This document shows, piece by piece, positions 24,190-35,209 of a DNA stretch of 64,000 bases. Under the pieces are notes generated by a model. That model did no database searches, had not been told where the DNA came from, and saw nothing but the letters and a program-made list of their open reading frames with translations. The stretch is from Hymenopus coronatus (lineage: Eukaryota > Arthropoda > Insecta > Mantodea > Hymenopodidae). The DNA is taken from the NCBI GenBank assembly GCA_030762935.1, contig CM060900.1, positions 432,445,921 through 432,509,920 on the forward strand, written 5' to 3'. Made by a program: the position numbers and the translations under genes. How positions within the stretch are numbered: position 1 is the first letter of the stretch; each line of letters opens with the position of its first letter.

Positions 24190-26370
24190 ATAAAATGTAA
24201 TACTAAACATGAAATTAAGCTATATTTGAAATTACAAGAAAAAAGAAAACATTCTTGCAGATATACGTTTCTTAAGCCTTTGTTTAAAACGTAAAATAAC
24301 TCCTATTTTTGTTAGAAAAACTGTTAAATTTGACAATAATAGTATTCATCAAAAAGCAGCAGAGAAGAAAGTAATTGAAGTTGAAGGAAGTTTACATTTT
24401 AAAAACTTATATAAAATTGAATTGAAATTATATAATTTGCATCTTAAACTTATAAATGTTTTAGGTAATTCAATTTGGCTCAATTTGGAATGCAAATTGT
24501 TTGATTTCTAGTCAGGATTTAACTGAAAATAATAAATTATTGGTTAAAGAAAAATGTAGTAAAATATTACAGAATTTGAATAAAAATCACCCTAAAGTAA
24601 ATCACAATAAACAAATTATTAAATCATTAAAAGAAGAAGATGTAATCTCTACTAAAGCTGATAAAGGTAACATTGTAATTTTAAATAAAACTGATTACAT
24701 TAACAGAATGAAACTTACTTCAAGGTGAAGATTACAAAAGCATTGATATTAACCCTTTAAAATCCTGCATTTCAATTTATAATAAAATTCTTAATAAAAT
24801 TAAAAGTATTACAAATAAAGAAAAGCAAATTATAAAAGTCAGTAATCCAATTTTACCTAGAGCATATGCTCTTCCCAAAATTCATAAACCTGTAAATAAA
24901 ATGAGACCTATCGTAAATTGCATAAATTCACCTACTTACAACCTAGCTAAATGGTTAAATATAATATTCAGTAATTTTGAAAAATTTGAGAGTTTAAGTA
25001 CTAAAAATTCTTTTGAGCTAGTCCAAAGGATCAGCAATATTACATTGTCTGCTAATGATAAACTTGTTTCTTTTGAGGTAACTGCTTTGTTTCCATGCAT
25101 TCCTAGAGAAAAACTTTTAACCATTTTTTTAAAAAATGTCAAGTTCTATAGAACTGAATGAAAATTTAATAAATGATTTTGTTAACCGTTCTAATCTTTG
25201 TTTGGATCAGAACTTTTTTCAGCTTTAATGACAAATTCTATCAACAAACTTCTGGTTTAGCAATGGGTAGTCCACTGTCACCTTTTCTTACTGATCTTTT
25301 CATGAGCTATTTTGAAATACAGGTCACTAAAGCATTCCCTCTAATTTTTAAAACTTGGTATAGATATGTAGATGATATATTTGCTATTGTTCCTGATAAA
25401 CATGTAAATGATGCTTTAAAACTTTTAAATTTACAAGATAAGGCTATAAAATTCACATTAGAAAGTGAAAGTGATGGCTATCTCCCTTTCCTGGATTTAA
25501 AAATAATAAAAAAGACAATAAATTGAATCTTGGAATACACAGAAAGCAAACCCACACTGATAATTATATAAAAAATAATGGCTTAGTTTAATTTATAGGT
25601 TAATTAATTTACCCCTTAATAAAGATGAATTCTATAAAGAATATAAACACATTACCAACACTGCTTTAATTAATGGTTTTAATATTGATTTTATAAATAA
25701 AAAAAAATTGAGAAGTTTAAATATCAAAAAGCTATTAAAGATATTTCTACGCTTAAGAAAATAAAAGATAATTACATTTTTAAAAAATTTACTTAACACC
25801 CTTGGGCAAATAAAAAATTCACAAATATTTTCAAAGAGCATGGCATAATATTGGTTCCTCAAAATAAATACAGTATAAAATTTTGTTAGGCTTTTCTAAA
25901 AAGGATGAAATTTCAAAAAATAAAAAATCTGGCATTTATCAATTAAATTGTTTAAATTGTGACCTTGTTTATATTGGTAAGACTAAACGTCATTTGGAAA
26001 CCAGAGTAAAAGAACACTTTAGGAATATTAAACACAAACAATTTGATAAATCAGCTGTAGCAGAACATTTTTGAAAATTTAATCATGAAATAAATCCAGA
26101 TGTTAAATTATTAAAACACTTAAATGGACCCAAAGATTTAATGGTTTGGGAGAAAATATTTATATTAATGTATAAAAATCATGCAATGAATTTTGATATA
26201 CCTCCAATTTACTCTCTCAACAAATTTGTTTTGATTCCAGTAGTTAGCAATGCATTAGTACACAATCCACCTAGTAGCAGTAACCATAACAGTGTAAATA
26301 AACAACATCAAAAACCATACCAAAAGGAAATTAATGTTGATAATGCAATAGATTTATTGCGAAACTAGTC
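24190..26370 (+). pseudogene. Penelope-like retroelement with RT and GIY-YIG endonuclease, broken
   Basis: The element encodes a reverse transcriptase related to telomerase RT, fused to a GIY-YIG nuclease, and makes its own insertions. In order: N-terminal linker (LADIRFLSLCLKRKITP, about 24257). An ADKGNIVILNKTDY block (about 24655). RT finger motif RAYALPKIHKPVNKMRPIV (about 24860). SFEVTALFPCIP (about 25070), which stands at the D-x-S-L-F position, so the first catalytic Asp appears replaced by Glu. GLAMGSPLSPFLTDLFM (about 25255). The catalytic YRYVDDIFAI (about 25360). LPFLDLKI (about 25485). Then GIY-YIG: SGIYQLNCLNC...VYIGKTKRHLETRVKEH (about 25928-26020). At least four frameshifts or stops separate these pieces. 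It is therefore dead, though nearly complete. A second, poorer copy lies at 61262-62855. Confidence 0.9.
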
Positions 26371-26479
26371 CAAGGATTCCAAAAGATAAGTGAAGATTTC
26401 TTGCAACTATTATTTTTATATTAATATACTCACTTTACCTTGTGTTTATATATTATCAATTTTAAAATTCTATGGAGTT

Positions 26480-26740
26480 AATCAACACAGTTTTATTACA
26501 AACATGAAAATTCATAACTTAATACAAGACAAAAGGGATATATTCATCGTTCCAATGCCAATCTTCGTTGCTTTCAGAAAGGTGTATATTATGAAGCAAT
26601 CAAGAGATTTAATGCTCGCCCCAGTAATCTCAAAGAAAATGTTGGGAATTTCAGAGCTTTTAAGGCCTCTCTTAACAAGTACCTTTGCAATAAATAATTT
26701 TACTCTTTAGATGAATATTTAAGTGACAAATCTGTCTGAC
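26480..26740 (+). pseudogene. LINE (Jockey/CR1/L2-like) C-terminal fragment
   Basis: A frame ending in a stop near 26697 reads LRCFQKGVYYEAIKRFNARP, then FRAFKASLNKYLCNK, then after the stop FYSLDEYL. This is the characteristic tail of CR1/Jockey-group reverse transcriptases (QKGVYY, F-N-x-L-P, F-K-x-x-L-K-x-x-L, FYS-x-x-E-Y). It lies just 3' of the Penelope-like element but is a different class. The AT-rich sequence to about 26860 is probably its 3' untranslated region. It may belong to the same LINE group as 30518-31770, which lacks exactly this end. Confidence 0.7.
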
Positions 26741-26860
26741 AATACCGTTAACAATCATTGTATTTATAAATATTATAATGTATTGCATTTTGTGTATGTT
26801 AGTGTGTGTGTTTTATATTAAAATTAAACTGATGTATACTTTGACTTGCACGAATGTGTC

Positions 26861-28540
26861 AAATTATTTTTTTAGTATTTAGCAATGACACAAGGTCTGC
26901 AAAGCCTGATGCTTTGACATTTTACACTCTAGTACATAATTGTAAATTTTTGCATTGGAAATTCTATAACATATTTGTAAATATGTATTGTAATTTGTTG
27001 ACATTTATGAAGAGTACATAATACAATAAACATATTTTAGTTTTATATAATTACCAGTAGTAACTATTATGTCGATAATTAGAAAACTATCATCTGACAT
27101 TGCATCAGTGTTACATATAGAGAAATTATATTTATTTATAAATTTTAACACTAATTTTTTATACTCTTTGTTTTTATGTGCAAAAAAAATAAAGGAAGTA
27201 CATATGCTGTTATAGACCACATTAAGTATAGTGCAGTGGCATACAGTCCTCAAAAGCAAATGGTGTGATTATATGTCTATTCTGTTGTGTTTGTAACCCA
27301 TGCTTTTAGCACAAGAGCTTTATACATTGTTTTTTTTCATAGCATATGAACATATGTATGTATACATGTATATGCCTTGACAAGTTCTATGTTCCGTGGC
27401 TTCCTGGCCTAAACGAACCTACAGAATGCTTTCTAATCTAATGAGAAAACAATGATAGTACAAGAAAATCTGTTTAAAGCAAAAATGAAGAAAACAAACT
27501 CACATACATTTACAAAAAATGAATCACATGCCTTCTTCCTTCTTCGCTTCTTTTAAGGAAACTATTAGACTCTGATAAAGTTTCGTAGAGCTTCAGGCAA
27601 AAATCTGCTAGGTATACAGCTGGTTGTTTTCGTGAATGGTAACACTTAAGTCACACTCAATTAATTTAATCCCAGCTATGCATGCATTTTTTCTCTCAAA
27701 TAGATTAAAAGTAAACCTAATTTGTGTAACTACTTGTATTTAAAAATACATAACTATGGTGAGATAGTGTCATGCTTGGACAAATTTTCCTGAGTTCGAT
27801 TTTAGCAACCCAGCTGCGATAACTCGGTCATGGCAGAAGTTCGGACGGGATTGTTCCATTATGATCACTCCCTTTCAGTCTCGCAAAAATTTCCTGTCTC
27901 ATTTTCAACTCCTTAGAAAAACGATGTACCTACTCCATCACTTATAAACTTAACCTTCAACATTTAAGAATTTCACGAAACGTATTGCACCAAACGATTT
28001 TCGAAAACTAACCAACAATACCGCCTTACTAACTTTTATATCGTGTAAATCTACTCCGACATATCTGCATATAAATGTGCACACCAAAAATCACCGACAC
28101 GACCGGGGCATGCTCCGATCGACCAGTTTTGCGTCTGGCGTCTGACGGTTATTGTTGTCATATGCCTAGGTTTAAATAATCCTCAATAGCTATTAATTTT
28201 TAATTAAAATGTACAAAGTTTTAATTCCGTAATTCTATGGATTTCTGAGATAACCATACGTACAGACAGACGTATATATGGACATACTGATGACCATATG
28301 ACACCGTTAATTTTTGAACACGCTTAGCAGTTCTTCTCCCGTATTAGATGTCATTTTTTTTTTTTTACACTATTCTTCTGCAAATCAGGAACGGGTGATA
28401 CCATTCCAAGAAGAAAAAAAAAATGTTCATTTAACGATGTTTCAGGTTACGTGAAAAGCATAGTTGCAAATACATGCCTACTGTGAAATTCAGGGAGCGC
28501 TAATGACCTCAAATTTACCTTCCACTTCACCATAAAAACT
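26861..28540. other. Unannotated stretch
   Basis: No gene recognised. A somewhat GC-richer block at about 28095-28150 has no match within the window. Confidence 0.35.
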
Positions 28541-28885
28541 TATGGAGTTGAAGTGAAGTAGATATAATATCGACTTACCACTGGAAGCTATAGCACCACT
28601 GCACACTCCCTACTAAAGACGCACATTATGAAGTTGAAGTGAAGTAGATATAATATCGACTTACCACTGGAAGCTGTAGCACCACTGCACACTCCCTACT
28701 GAAGACGCACATTATGGAGTTGAAGTGAAGTAGATATAATATCGACTTACCACTGGAAGCTATAGCACCACTGCACACTCCCTACTGAAGACGCACATTA
28801 TGAAGTTGTAGTGAAGTAGATATAATATCGACTTACCACTGGAAGCTGTAGCACCACCGCACACTCACTACTAAACTACGCATTT
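28541..28885. repeat. 86-bp minisatellite, four tandem copies
   Basis: Units start at 28541, 28627, 28713 and 28799, exactly 86 bases apart. All contain AGATATAATATCGACTTACC, which includes the small palindrome GATATAATATC. Units 1 and 3 share GGAGTTG and AGCTATAGC. Units 2 and 4 share GAAGTTG and AGCTGTAGC. So the array looks like a duplicated dimer of 172 bases. No coding role is seen. Confidence 0.95.
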
Positions 28886-29976
28886 GGCGAACGTCTGCCG
28901 ACTGAAACCGCAACGCTTCTTCCACCCTGATGCACCCGTCAGTCACGTGATTCAACTGGAGTCGTCAATGAGCGGTTCCAGCCAGTGATGGCAACCGTAG
29001 CGAATTCCGCTACGCGTAGCCAAATTTGAGTCTTCGGGAGACATTGCAAAGAAAAACGAAAACTGGGAAAACGTAGCGACTTTTGTCAATTTAAAAAAAA
29101 GTCAGCCAACTTATGGTAAACGCCAATGCCCAATGTTAGGCAACTATACTGAGGGAAGTAGCCTCAAAGAAACTTTCATGTGAAAAATAAGTTGGTAACT
29201 CATGTTAATATTTATTTTATGCAAACGCAGTATTTATAAACATTCAATAATCAATAAGCAGATAGCTGATGCTTTTCAAAAAGTTTATGCATGCTAAGAT
29301 GACCTGATCTATATCTAGGGCAGCGTGATGAAACACTCGCTCATCGCATTATAACTTATACGGAGTGATAAAAGGTACTTCACCCCTAAGACAAAAAAAA
29401 AAAAAAAAAAAAAAAAAAAAAGCGAATACCGCGGAGAATTATCGAAATATGAGAAGAAAACGGGAAAACAGTTGTTTTCGAACAAGTGGTTGAAAGAAGA
29501 TGTTTTTTCTTGGATACCCCACGATTCGTTTGTTTTTCAGGGCACAGATATTTTGGTATGCCGTGCAGAGTTCAGGCCGTCAGGGGTTTGCCGTGCGTAA
29601 AAAATAGTTGGGGAACACTGGTCTATGACACACCACAAAAACTATGATAGTAGTAATCTGACAGCACGGACTTACTGAGGCGAAAATATGAAAACTGACC
29701 TGTCTCATCCCTAATTCTGTGTACATCAATTTGTAATTGTAAGATACCTGCTCCCCTGACAACGGTGCTCCTTCAATCATAAGGAACTCTTTCCATTCAA
29801 AAGAGTGGAATGATTTTCTCCAAGAATACGATTAGAGGCTATAGGTTACTCTTATTTCCCAGAAGAATAGTGAAATTTCTGATATTTCAAAAGTTATTCT
29901 TATCTATAATGACAATAATGCAAAAATATCTGTGTACTGAATAGGGTACAAGAAAATAAATATATAAAATCGACGC

Positions 29977-30007
<31 letters not shown>

Positions 30008-30087
30008 GCTAATAAATATGCATTTCTGTGATTTGGGATACGTTATAAGGATTTATGCCACGTTAGCAATGCCTAAGATTTAAGACC
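28886..30087. other. Unannotated stretch with two poly-A runs
   Basis: Poly-A runs at 29391-29421 and 29982-30007 may be old retroposon tails, but no bodies were recognised upstream of them. Confidence 0.4.
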
Positions 30088-30406
30088 CCTTTATTAGTAT
30101 TCCACAGCCTTTTTCGGCTTGCCCTCCCCGGATTTAGTACTGACACCTCCCTAGGATGCCTGTCGGGGAGCCAACGTCACGAGACCACAAAATGGGGAAC
30201 CTGGAACATTGGTAGGCCCGTAGCCAGGCATGAGCGTGAGCAACTGGATGATAGGAAAGGTGACGATGAGTGGTGCGGAAACCGGAGGATCCAGAAAAAA
30301 CTCACCAAGACGCCGTTTCGCCCATCACAACATGCGGGCGCTTGGGATCGAACCCGGACCACCTGGATGAGAGACGAGCGGTCTAACCACTCGGCCACGG
30401 TGCCTC
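30088..30406 (-). mobile_element. SINE-B2 copy (long SINE-B relative), minus strand
   Basis: On the minus strand: A-box GGCCGAGTGGTTAGACC, B-box GGGTTCGATCCCAAGC, then a body ending in CCGACAGGCATCC, present also in 41137-41517. It shares its head with SINE-B but has a longer 3' part. Confidence 0.75.
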
Positions 30407-30517
30407 CTCCTACTGTACCTATCATTTTAATTATAGTAAAAAACCAATGTTATAGTTGACTTTGAGGTGTACCTGTGATCTGTATACAAAAATACAATAT
30501 TAGAAGCAGCATTAATA

Positions 30518-31770
30518 ATGTGTAAACTATATAGAAATCAATATAAATGTGCACTACAAGCAGCAAAATTAGGGAGCAATATGGAATATATTGAAAACGA
30601 GCAAAATAAATGTAAAGCAGTATGGAATGTTTTGAAAAGAGAAACTAATAGTTCTAAGAATATGTTTACTGCACCTATTCGACCAGATAACTTTAAAAAA
30701 TATTTCTCTGAATCTGTGAAAGATAATTGTGATAAAGCAAAGCAAATATCAGAGCAATTTAATGTAGCAAAAATAAGTGTATGTAGTAAGTCCTATTGTA
30801 ATGCAAGCTTTATGTGGCAGTAACTGAGGAGCTGGTTATCCAAGTCGTGAAAAAAATTAGTAACTCTCCCAGTGAGGATATATATGGACTTAGTAATAGA
30901 ATAATTAAATCTGTTATTATTTATATTGTGAAACCACTAACCTATTGTATCAATTTATGTTTAAATGCTGGAGTATTTCCTGAACAGCTGAAAATGGCTA
31001 AAACAGTTCCAATATTTAAGAAAGGTGATGTGAATAAACCAGAAAATAACAGGCCAATAGCTATTGTTCCTATATTAGGTAAAGTTTTTGAAGGTGTTGT
31101 ACTCCATCAATTAATGTTATATACCAAAGAAAATAATATTCTCAGCCCTTCACAATTTGGTTTTTCTCCAGGTAGAAGTACACACGATGCAATAAAAGCT
31201 TTATTAGAGGCTGTATATAAAGCATTTGAAGACAAGGAAAATGCTCTTGCTTTGTTATTTGATTTAAACAAAGCTTTTGATTGCATTCCACATGCCTTAT
31301 TACTAATGAAATTAGAATACTATGGAATTAGAAATACTGAGTATAACTTCTTTTATACCTATTTAACTGGACGTAGGCATGCTGTTTTTGTAAATAATTT
31401 AAGTAGTAGAAGTGACTACATTGATTTTGGAGTACCATAAGGAACTATCTAAGGACCATTTCTGTTTCTTATTATGATAAATGACATGCCACATAATATA
31501 CCTGCTAAGACGATTCCATATGCTGATGATTCCACCTTTATTGTAACACAATGATTTTGCTGTTTTAAATAATATATGTTATGACATAATTCAGAGTGCT
31601 ACTAAATGGTTCTCTAGCAATGGTTTTTTAACTAACTGTGACAAAATGCAAAACATTATTTTTAGCCTTAGACAAAGCTCAAATGATGCTGAATACACTA
31701 ATGTAAAACTTTTAGGAATGATTTTAGATATAGAATTAACCTGGAATTCACATGTTGAAAGTTATCTAAA
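30518..31770 (+). pseudogene. Non-LTR retrotransposon reverse transcriptase, 5' and 3' truncated
   Basis: Reverse transcriptase of the Jockey/CR1/L2 group. A linker upstream of the RT has KAVWNVLKRETN (about 30613) and PDNFKKYFSE (about 30683). The RT begins with SPSEDIYGLSNRIIK (about 30865). Then WKMAKTVPIFKKGD-like (seen as LKMAKTVPIFKKGD, about 30987), NNRPIAIVPILGKVFE (about 31045), SPSQFGFSPGRSTHDAI (about 31145), LLFDLNKAFDCIPH (about 31252, first catalytic Asp) and GVP (about 31430). A stop replaces Gln in the next GVPQG motif (31438-31440) and a second stop follows shortly after. The motif PYADDST (about 31519) and LGMILDIELTWNSHV (about 31712) continue beyond. The endonuclease and the C-terminal tail are missing. 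Confidence 0.85.
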
Positions 31771-31954
31771 GTTGTGTTTTTAGTCGCTGTACTACTGCAA
31801 CGCAGAAACATGTAGCATTCCTTTAAGTGCTGGAATGAGTTAATTTTATCCTTATAAAACCACTGATTAAAGCCAGATTCCTCTCTAACTAATACCTTAA
31901 TACTACGTTTTTGGAGACCTTTCTTTTGGGAAGGGGTGTTGATGTCAGATGATG

Positions 31955-32300
31955 GATGGTGTTTAAGGGCGCCCAACTGCTAAGGTCATTAGCGCGCTTA
32001 GAAAAAGAAAGTCGGTAAACACCAGAGGTAAAATAATGATATAAGAAAGAAAGCATAGAAAAAAGTCAATTAAAAAGCAAGGAAATAAAACGAACGTTGG
32101 CTAAAGCCACGTGCGAAGCTAAAGAATGTCCCAAAAGGAGGGAAAAGGATGTGTGAAAAACTCGGTCGACGAACTAAAACTTGGTAAAAACAGTTAAAAC
32201 CTGAAAATCCCATGAACTCCCGCTCCGTTAAAAATCCTTCGCTAAAAAGTAAACCAAAAGCTAAACCCTGAATGGACCGGTCAATTTAGATAAAAAGTTA
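31955..32300. repeat. Unclassified dispersed-repeat-like segment
   Basis: It begins GTTTAAGGGCGCCCAACTGC and AAGGTCATTAGCGCGC, a short sequence I associate with arthropod interspersed repeats, followed by an A-rich and then mixed sequence. Only one copy is present here, so the family is inferred, not shown. Confidence 0.35.
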
Positions 32301-32762
32301 AAAACTCTGATAGGAGGGCTGATTTTGAACATTTAAGGGGCACGCATCCTCAGTAAATTTAGGTTTACCTCTAGAAACAGTAAGTATTTTACCATCACCC
32401 CTAGTAGCAGTATCTTCACGAGCTATAAAACTGTCATCGAAGTGCTTAATGCAGACAACTGCAGTTTCTATGAATGCTTCTAATCCACAACTATCTCCTA
32501 GTTTTGACTTTTGGAAACATGAAGGTAGTCCTGTGAGTTTTTGTTCTAATCTGTAGGCATCTAGAAAGAGAAGGGGAGAAATACAACTAATTTCTAATCC
32601 TAAAAGGCAGTATGAATGAATGTCGTTATTAACCATAGTACTGTGCACATATTGTTGCATTTTTATACCTTTCTTTAGCATACTATTTTTATTTTTCTCG
32701 TGGTCCACCATACACCTTAACACCATGGTTATAAGTGTATAACGGGCCTTGCCATGCATCAC
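32298..32762 (-). CDS. Unknown 154-codon open frame, possible exon
   Basis: I do not recognise this protein. The frame is open for 154 codons on the minus strand, which is long for this AT-rich window. The C-terminal part has a compositionally protein-like stretch with spaced Cys (GLPSCFQKSKLGDSCGLEAF, then VVCIKHFDDSF). On the coding strand a pyrimidine-rich TTCTCCCCTTCTCTTTCTAG at about 32562-32581 looks like a splice acceptor. The true coding part could therefore begin there and be only about 90 codons. Its stop lies at the edge of the repeat-like segment on its left. It could be a host exon, a transposon exon, or chance. Confidence 0.3.
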   Translation of the reverse strand: MMHGKARYTLITMVLRCMVDHEKNKNSMLKKGIKMQQYVHSTMVNNDIHSYCLLGLEISCISPLLFLDAYRLEQKLTGLPSCFQKSKLGDSCGLEAFIETAVVCIKHFDDSFIAREDTATRGDGKILTVSRGKPKFTEDACPLNVQNQPSYQSF

Positions 32763-32779
32763 GCAACTATTCTTTCCTC

Positions 32780-33560
32780 CTTTTACTCACTCATTTTCTA
32801 ATCTGTTTCCCCTCCCATCTTCTTGTTATATATTCTTATCCATTTCTCTCTAACCTTGCCTAAGAAGTTTTCAATACCTTTTATATATTTTTCTGCTTTT
32901 GCGGGCAGAACCCTCCTGATTGGAGGAGGAGCCAGGAGCAGGAACTAGTCGCCCGAGTGTGGCAAATCACCACGGTACCTATCCGCTTTTCTTGCGGATT
33001 TACCCGTGCGATACAAAAGATATAGTCTTGTGCAAGCGTTTATGTGTGTCGAAATAATGTGGGCAGGTGTTTCCCTTTGTGCTGCCGGCGCGGGCTGGCT
33101 TACCTACCGGAGTGATCGCCCACCCAGACCGTTTCCCCATCCAATTTATCCCATTTTTTTTTTTTTTTTGCCAAATTTGATCTCCCCATACAATCTCTGT
33201 TTGATTACAGTATACTATATAATGAAAATCTTTGTCAATTTCTCCGCACATTGGACATTTTTGTTCATCTTCATCAACCCTAATGCCTTTCAAGTTTTTA
33301 ACCCCTATTCTTGCCCATGCAAATCCTTCTCTTCCTAGTTTATTGCATATCTCTATGTACTTTCCCCTCTCCTAGAGTAGTTTTATTCCTCTATATATCA
33401 AGGATATTTTCTCTCCTACACTAATAAAAATATCTTATCTAACAATATCCTCTAGCCTTGATTCTACTACTTTCCAAAGGCCTCGTTTGTTACATTCTGC
33501 ATTTAACCATTAACTTCCCATACGTATTTCCTACATCATTTCCTGAACTGACCTTGACCC
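32780..33560 (-). pseudogene. LINE C-terminal zinc-binding region, split by an insertion
   Basis: On the minus strand, RGLWKVVESRLEDIV (about 33480) and GREGFAWARIGVKNLKG (about 33320) precede KCPMCGEIDKDFHYIVYC (about 33205-33260). That is the C-x2-C...H...C zinc-binding motif at the C-terminus of many non-LTR reverse transcriptases. The coding sense stops in a poly-A run at about 33160. It resumes at about 32885 with EKYIKGIENFLGKVREKW, ending at a stop near 32800. Stops also occur at about 33375 and 33440. The RT domain is not in the window. Confidence 0.65.
32886..33160 (-). mobile_element. Unclassified insertion within the LINE fragment
   Basis: A GC-richer block of about 275 bases sits between two parts of one LINE C-terminus. 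It has a poly-A/T run on the right (33152-33170). The sequence CCGCAAGAAAAGCGG is a small hairpin. No tRNA-like head was identified. Short GCAAAA repeats at the joints may be the target-site duplication. Confidence 0.4.
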
Positions 33561-34408
33561 TTCCCATTTACTATTCTCCAAATTTTAAATAAAAGCAGTA
33601 ACGTCTGTTATTATTTCTTAGCATTAGTAAGCACAATTTGAGCGTTTATAACCTGTGGATGTTCATTACAACTTTACCTTGGTAATAATTATAAACTTAG
33701 TTGCATCAAAAAATTAGACACTAATGTAAGACTATACACTGTGTAAAACTTGCACTATATAGCCTTGAAGACACAATTTACTTTTCACAGTTCAGAAAAT
33801 ATTTCTAAGAAATGCTTATTCAGCTAGTATCGTTACTCAACTGATCTGCTATTTGTTTGTTAGGGATAGATGATGCATACACTACCATATGATGTCATGC
33901 AGTGCAGCTTATCGCTGGATCAGTCATGGTATAACGAAGGTCACGGTCTTTCCAAAGACCTTGGAACTATATTACCCCTTTTTAAGAGGACTAGCGGACA
34001 ATGAGCAGACGGAGAATGGATAACAGGATTTTCAAGGTCACATTAGTGAAATGGGACTTGTAACGTGCCTTTCCAATATTTACATTTGGAACGTTCGCTT
34101 GCGTCTCGTAAACTAGCAATCACAGCATTTATGCTGATAGTTAACGTATTCTTCCCGTTCGGAAGTAGCACTCAACCATGCAAATTCTGTGATCAGTGGT
34201 CACTTCCATCTCGCATGAAAAGAACGCATAAAATTTCCTGGTGAAAAACAGTTCTGCACTGCCCAGTATACCTACATGAACCGGTTTATAAAGTCGGCAA
34301 TGCGTGCAGTCCAAAGTTCACTTCCGCACCTTCCTTTCGAGACAAAGGGGCTCGCTGGGCTAATCATGACGTCACTCGACGCTAAGGCCGAATAAATCTG
34401 TAGACCTG

Positions 34409-34410
<2 letters not shown>
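33561..34410. other. Unannotated stretch
   Basis: No gene recognised. A TATAAA at about 34287 has no supporting coding sequence downstream. Confidence 0.35.

Positions 34411-34452
<42 letters not shown>
34411..34452. repeat. (GT)n/(GA)n compound microsatellite
   Basis: About eight GT units then about fourteen GA units, bordering the minus-strand SINE-B to its right. A second (GT)n lies at 34697-34723 on the other side. Confidence 0.95.
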
Positions 34453-34456
<4 letters not shown>

Positions 34457-34460
34457 AAAA

Positions 34461-34696
34461 TAGTGTTTAACACCTACGTTTACTACATATGGCACCGCAG
34501 GCGAGACACTGATGATGCATTGAATGAAGATGGAGCACCGGTGGAATGCGATTATGGGGGAAACCGGAGAACCTAGAGTAAACCTGCCTCTGTGCCGCTT
34601 TGTCCACCACAAATCTCACATGTGGTCACTTGGAATCGAACCCCGGCCGTCTAGGTGAGAGGCGAGCGGTCTAACCACTCGACTATGGCGCGGCCA
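34461..34696 (-). mobile_element. SINE-B copy, minus strand
   Basis: On the minus strand: GGCCGCGCCATAGTCGAGTG head, GGGGTTCGATTCC B-box, GATTTGTGGTGGACAAAGCG body, end in GGTGTTAAACACTA. The (GT)n runs on both sides make the target-site duplication hard to define. Confidence 0.85.
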
Positions 34697-34950
34697 TTCT
34701 GTGTGTGTGTGTGTGTGTGTGTGTATTTATAAAATAATATATTTTCAAAAGTTGTGTCAAAGTAACCCATTAAGAGCCAAATTAGCTCCAGTTTATGGAA
34801 AAAGGTTCATCACTGTATTAAGGTAACACTTTCCGGCTGTAACTTATCAGATAACAATGATCCTGAATGAACATTGAATGCAGTATTCAAATTTGAAAGT
34901 TAATTTAACAAAAAAGTGCCCAGAATTATGCAAATATTGAGTATGAGTAA

Positions 34951-35197
34951 TTTTTTTTTGGTAGTGTTTAACGCCCGCTTTAACTACTTTTGGCACCGCA
35001 GGCGGTGACACTGGTGATACATGAATGATGATGGAGCACCGTTGGAATGTGATGGCGGGGGAAACCGGAGTAACCTGAGAAAACCCGCCCCAGCGCCGCT
35101 TTGTCCACCACAAGCCTCACATGCGGTCGCTTAGGATCGAACCCCGGCCGTCTAGGTGAGAGGCAAGTGGTCTAACCACTCGGCCACGGCGCGGCCC
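34951..35197 (-). mobile_element. SINE-B copy, full length, 12-bp target-site duplication
   Basis: On the minus strand: head GGGCCGCGCCGTGGCCGAGTG, A-box GTGGTTAGACCAC, B-box GGGGTTCGATCC, body GTGGACAAAGCGGCGCTGG, then a T/A tail at 34951-34959. The flanks GAGTATGAGTAA (34939-34950) and GAGTATGGGTAA (35198-35209) differ at one base. This is the best reference copy for the family here. Confidence 0.92.
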
Positions 35198-35209
35198 GAG
35201 TATGGGTAA

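Noticed and set aside
28541..28885. CRISPR-like array
   Set aside because: The 86-bp units are contiguous, with no unique spacers, and the setting is eukaryotic.
34265..34350. TATA-box core promoter at a TATAAA near 34287
   Set aside because: AT-rich DNA produces such words by chance, and no coding sequence or exon signal follows.
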